64,000 nt of DNA from Pseudophaeobacter flagellatus. Lineage in GTDB: Bacteria > Pseudomonadota > Alphaproteobacteria > Rhodobacterales > Rhodobacteraceae. The notes under the pieces are model-generated. The model was not told the DNA's origin, did no database searches, and saw only the letters and a program-made list of their open reading frames with translations. A program made the position numbers and the translations under genes. Within the stretch, counting starts at the first letter, position 1; the number at the start of each line of letters is the position of its first letter. This document shows, piece after piece, positions 62,467-64,000 of the stretch. The DNA is taken from NCBI RefSeq assembly GCF_021228235.1, contig NZ_JAJQRG010000004.1:310001-374000 (forward strand), read 5' to 3'.

Positions 62467-62875
62467 TCAGGCCCCGGATCCTTTCTTTGAGATCGAAGAT
62501 CCGGGCGTTCAGCAACTGGTGGGGTATAAAACCACCATTGATCGGCGCGATGGCAGCTGTCTTGTCACACTGGATCTGGAACCGCCGCACCTGAATCGCC
62601 ATGGCATCCTGCATGGCGGTATTGTGGCGACGGTTCTGGATGTGGTCTGCGGCAATACCGCCTCGCAGTTCTTTGATCGGAAAAACCACGCGCCGCTGGT
62701 GACAGTCTCGTTGACGCTGTCCTATGTGGCAGCGGCAAGGGCGGGCCGGGTCAGCGCCACTGCACGGGTGACGGGGGGCGGGGCCTCTATCGCGCATGTC
62801 TTTGGCGAATTGGTGGATGCAGAGGGCCAGCTCTTGGCTACGGCCACCGGTGTATTCAAGAGGATCAAGAGATGA
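62447..62875 (+). CDS. PaaI-like hot-dog thioesterase
   Basis: 142 residues. No ATG fits; TTG 62447 is preceded by GGAG with a 7-nt spacing, so I choose it over a TTG at 62414. Hot-dog thioesterase motif: LNRHGILHGGIVATVLDVVCG, with the catalytic Asp in that stretch. Overlaps the ACAD gene by 20 bp. Hydrolyses acyl-CoA, perhaps clearing dead-end intermediates of this pathway. Confidence 0.78.
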   Translation: MTLAPPDQAPDPFFEIEDPGVQQLVGYKTTIDRRDGSCLVTLDLEPPHLNRHGILHGGIVATVLDVVCGNTASQFFDRKNHAPLVTVSLTLSYVAAARAGRVSATARVTGGGASIAHVFGELVDAEGQLLATATGVFKRIKR

Positions 62876-63654
62876 GCCCCTTGGCCCGGCTTGAGGATCA
62901 GGGCGACCGCGCGGTTGTCGTCAATATGAACGCTGCCCGCCGTGGGGCGCTGTCGCCGGATCTGTATGAAGCCATTGCGGCGGCGATTGATCTGGCCAAA
63001 GAGCCGCGTATCCGCGCCATTCTGCTGACCTGCGAGGGGGGCTTTTTCTGCGCAGGCGGTGATCTCAATGTCTTGATCGAACGGCGTGGGCTGAGCGAAG
63101 CAGAACGCCGCGATAAAGTGGATCAGCTGCATGGGCTGATCCGCGGATTGCGCGCAGCCCCGGTGCCAGTGATCGCAGCGGTGGAGGGCGGCGCTGCTGG
63201 GGCGGGTGTCTCCTTGGCCCTGGCTGCGGATTTGATCGTCGCGGCTGAGGGCGCAAAGTTCACCGCGGCCTATGTCAAGGCCGGGCTGGTGCCGGATGGC
63301 GGTTTGACCTCTGCCCTGGCGCGCAGCTTACCGCGCCCGCTGGCCATGGAAATGTGCCTTTTGGCGCGCCCGGTTATGGCGCAGCAGATGGCGGATCTGG
63401 GTGCGGTGAATCTGGTGGTGCCAGAGGGGGCTGTGCTTGCAGCGGCCCATGGTCTGGCCGATCAGCTGGCCGAGGGACCGCCAGCTGCGCAACGGGCCAT
63501 TCGGCATCTGGTGTCTGACGCCTATGAGGCAAGCGAGGCGGCGCAACTGGATGCAGAGCGAAACGCCATGGCCCATGCCGCCGGTGCGGCAGAGGCGGGC
63601 GAGGGTATCGCAGCCTTTCTGGAAAAACGAAAACCTCGCTTCCCGTCAGAATAA
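62872..63654 (+). CDS. Enoyl-CoA hydratase/isomerase
   Basis: 260 residues of crotonase fold. GGFFCAGGDLNVL (oxyanion-hole region), GGAAGAGVSLALAADLIV and a GLVPDGGLTSAL segment; Asp in the LVPDGG position rather than a clear Glu could give isomerase or a specialised activity. ATG overlaps the thioesterase stop (ATGA). Extra hydratase beyond the PimF domain. Confidence 0.85.
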   Translation: MSPLARLEDQGDRAVVVNMNAARRGALSPDLYEAIAAAIDLAKEPRIRAILLTCEGGFFCAGGDLNVLIERRGLSEAERRDKVDQLHGLIRGLRAAPVPVIAAVEGGAAGAGVSLALAADLIVAAEGAKFTAAYVKAGLVPDGGLTSALARSLPRPLAMEMCLLARPVMAQQMADLGAVNLVVPEGAVLAAAHGLADQLAEGPPAAQRAIRHLVSDAYEASEAAQLDAERNAMAHAAGAAEAGEGIAAFLEKRKPRFPSE

Positions 63655-63703
63655 TGGCGCGAAACAGGGATCTATAAATCAAAACCGATGGGGAGAAGCG
63701 GTG

Positions 63704-64000
63704 ATGAAGCGATGGCACGATCTTTTGGCGGCGCAGGCGGCAACCCGCCCCGAAGCTGCGGCTTTTTCTGACAGTCTGGGCCTCAGCTGGAGTTATGGCG
63801 AACTGGCCGCCGCCGTGGCTGAGCTTGGCGATCTATTCAAGGGGGCTGGGGTTGTCCCCGGTGACCGGGTGATGGTGCTGTCGGAAAATTGCTGCGCCAC
63901 CGTGGCGGCTTTGATGGCGACCTCGCAGTGCGGCGCGGTTGCGGTTCCGGTCAATGCCCGGATGAGCGCGGGCGAGGTGGACAGGATTATCGACCACGCC
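63704..64000 (+). CDS. AMP-dependent acyl-CoA synthetase, 3'-truncated (PimA-like)
   Basis: ATG 63704 behind GGGGAGAAG opens a frame of 99 codons that runs off the window. It starts MKRWHDLLAAQAATRPEAAA with SWSYGELAA, GVVPGDRVMVLSEN and CGAVAVPVNARMS, the N-terminal pattern of AMP-forming acyl-CoA ligases. Likely activates the acid degraded by this operon. The ATP-binding core is beyond the edge. Confidence 0.85.
   Translation, partial: MKRWHDLLAAQAATRPEAAAFSDSLGLSWSYGELAAAVAELGDLFKGAGVVPGDRVMVLSENCCATVAALMATSQCGAVAVPVNARMSAGEVDRIIDHA

Overview
The window is a gene-dense, high-GC alphaproteobacterial chromosome segment, most likely from the Rhodobacterales (Roseobacter group, Phaeobacter/Ruegeria/Leisingera-like). 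The basis is three ethylmalonyl-CoA pathway genes (mch, ecm, ccr), a luxR-luxI pair next to ccr, an alphaproteobacterial H-NS/HvrA-type protein, a TIGR02186-TauE pair, a paaABCDE operon, and a short dispersed repeat of a kind I recall from this family. I see no rRNA, tRNA, CRISPR array, prophage or insertion sequence.

Layout. 1-6.6 kb: the end of mch, a VWA protein, then the succinate dehydrogenase operon sdhC-sdhD-sdhA, with a small lipoprotein and a P-loop sulfotransferase-like gene inserted before sdhB. 6.7-9.4 kb: two very small proteins, a DUF1989 protein, deoD and an H-NS-family gene. 9.5-19.2 kb: ecm, a small secreted protein, a PlsB-like acyltransferase, ccr, luxR, luxI, a RecD-like helicase and an SDR. 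19.5-28.7 kb (minus strand): TIGR02186 and TauE/SafE genes, a complete BMP-type nucleoside ABC transporter, rimI-tsaB, a NifU-domain protein, a universal stress protein.

28.8-35.6 kb (minus strand): a branched-chain aminotransferase, then the phenylacetyl-CoA epoxidase operon paaA-B-C-D-E with an extra PaaA/PaaC-like gene, and a beta-ketoadipyl-type thiolase. 35.9-44.0 kb (plus strand): an AtuA-like protein with both subunits of a biotin-dependent acyl-CoA carboxylase, a phosphonate monoester hydrolase-type sulfatase and a GntR regulator.

44.1-56.4 kb: a candidate amine-catabolism island: glutamine amidotransferase, cytochrome P450, glutamine-synthetase-like ligase, class III aminotransferase, IclR regulator, a tripartite tricarboxylate transporter (TctC-B-A), aldehyde dehydrogenase and a Tm-1-like (UPF0261) protein. 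56.7-64.0 kb: a pim-like operon for beta-oxidation of dicarboxylic or aromatic-derived acids (fused hydratase/dehydrogenase, thiolase, two acyl-CoA dehydrogenases, thioesterase, enoyl-CoA hydratase, the start of an acyl-CoA ligase).

Functionally the window combines central carbon assimilation (ethylmalonyl-CoA pathway and TCA cycle), quorum sensing, and several peripheral degradation modules that feed CoA thioesters or dicarboxylates into that core. The least explained parts are the P450/GS-like/transaminase/ALDH island, the sdhA-sdhB insert, the paired dispersed repeats with adjoining palindromes, and a long tctA/ALDH coding overlap.
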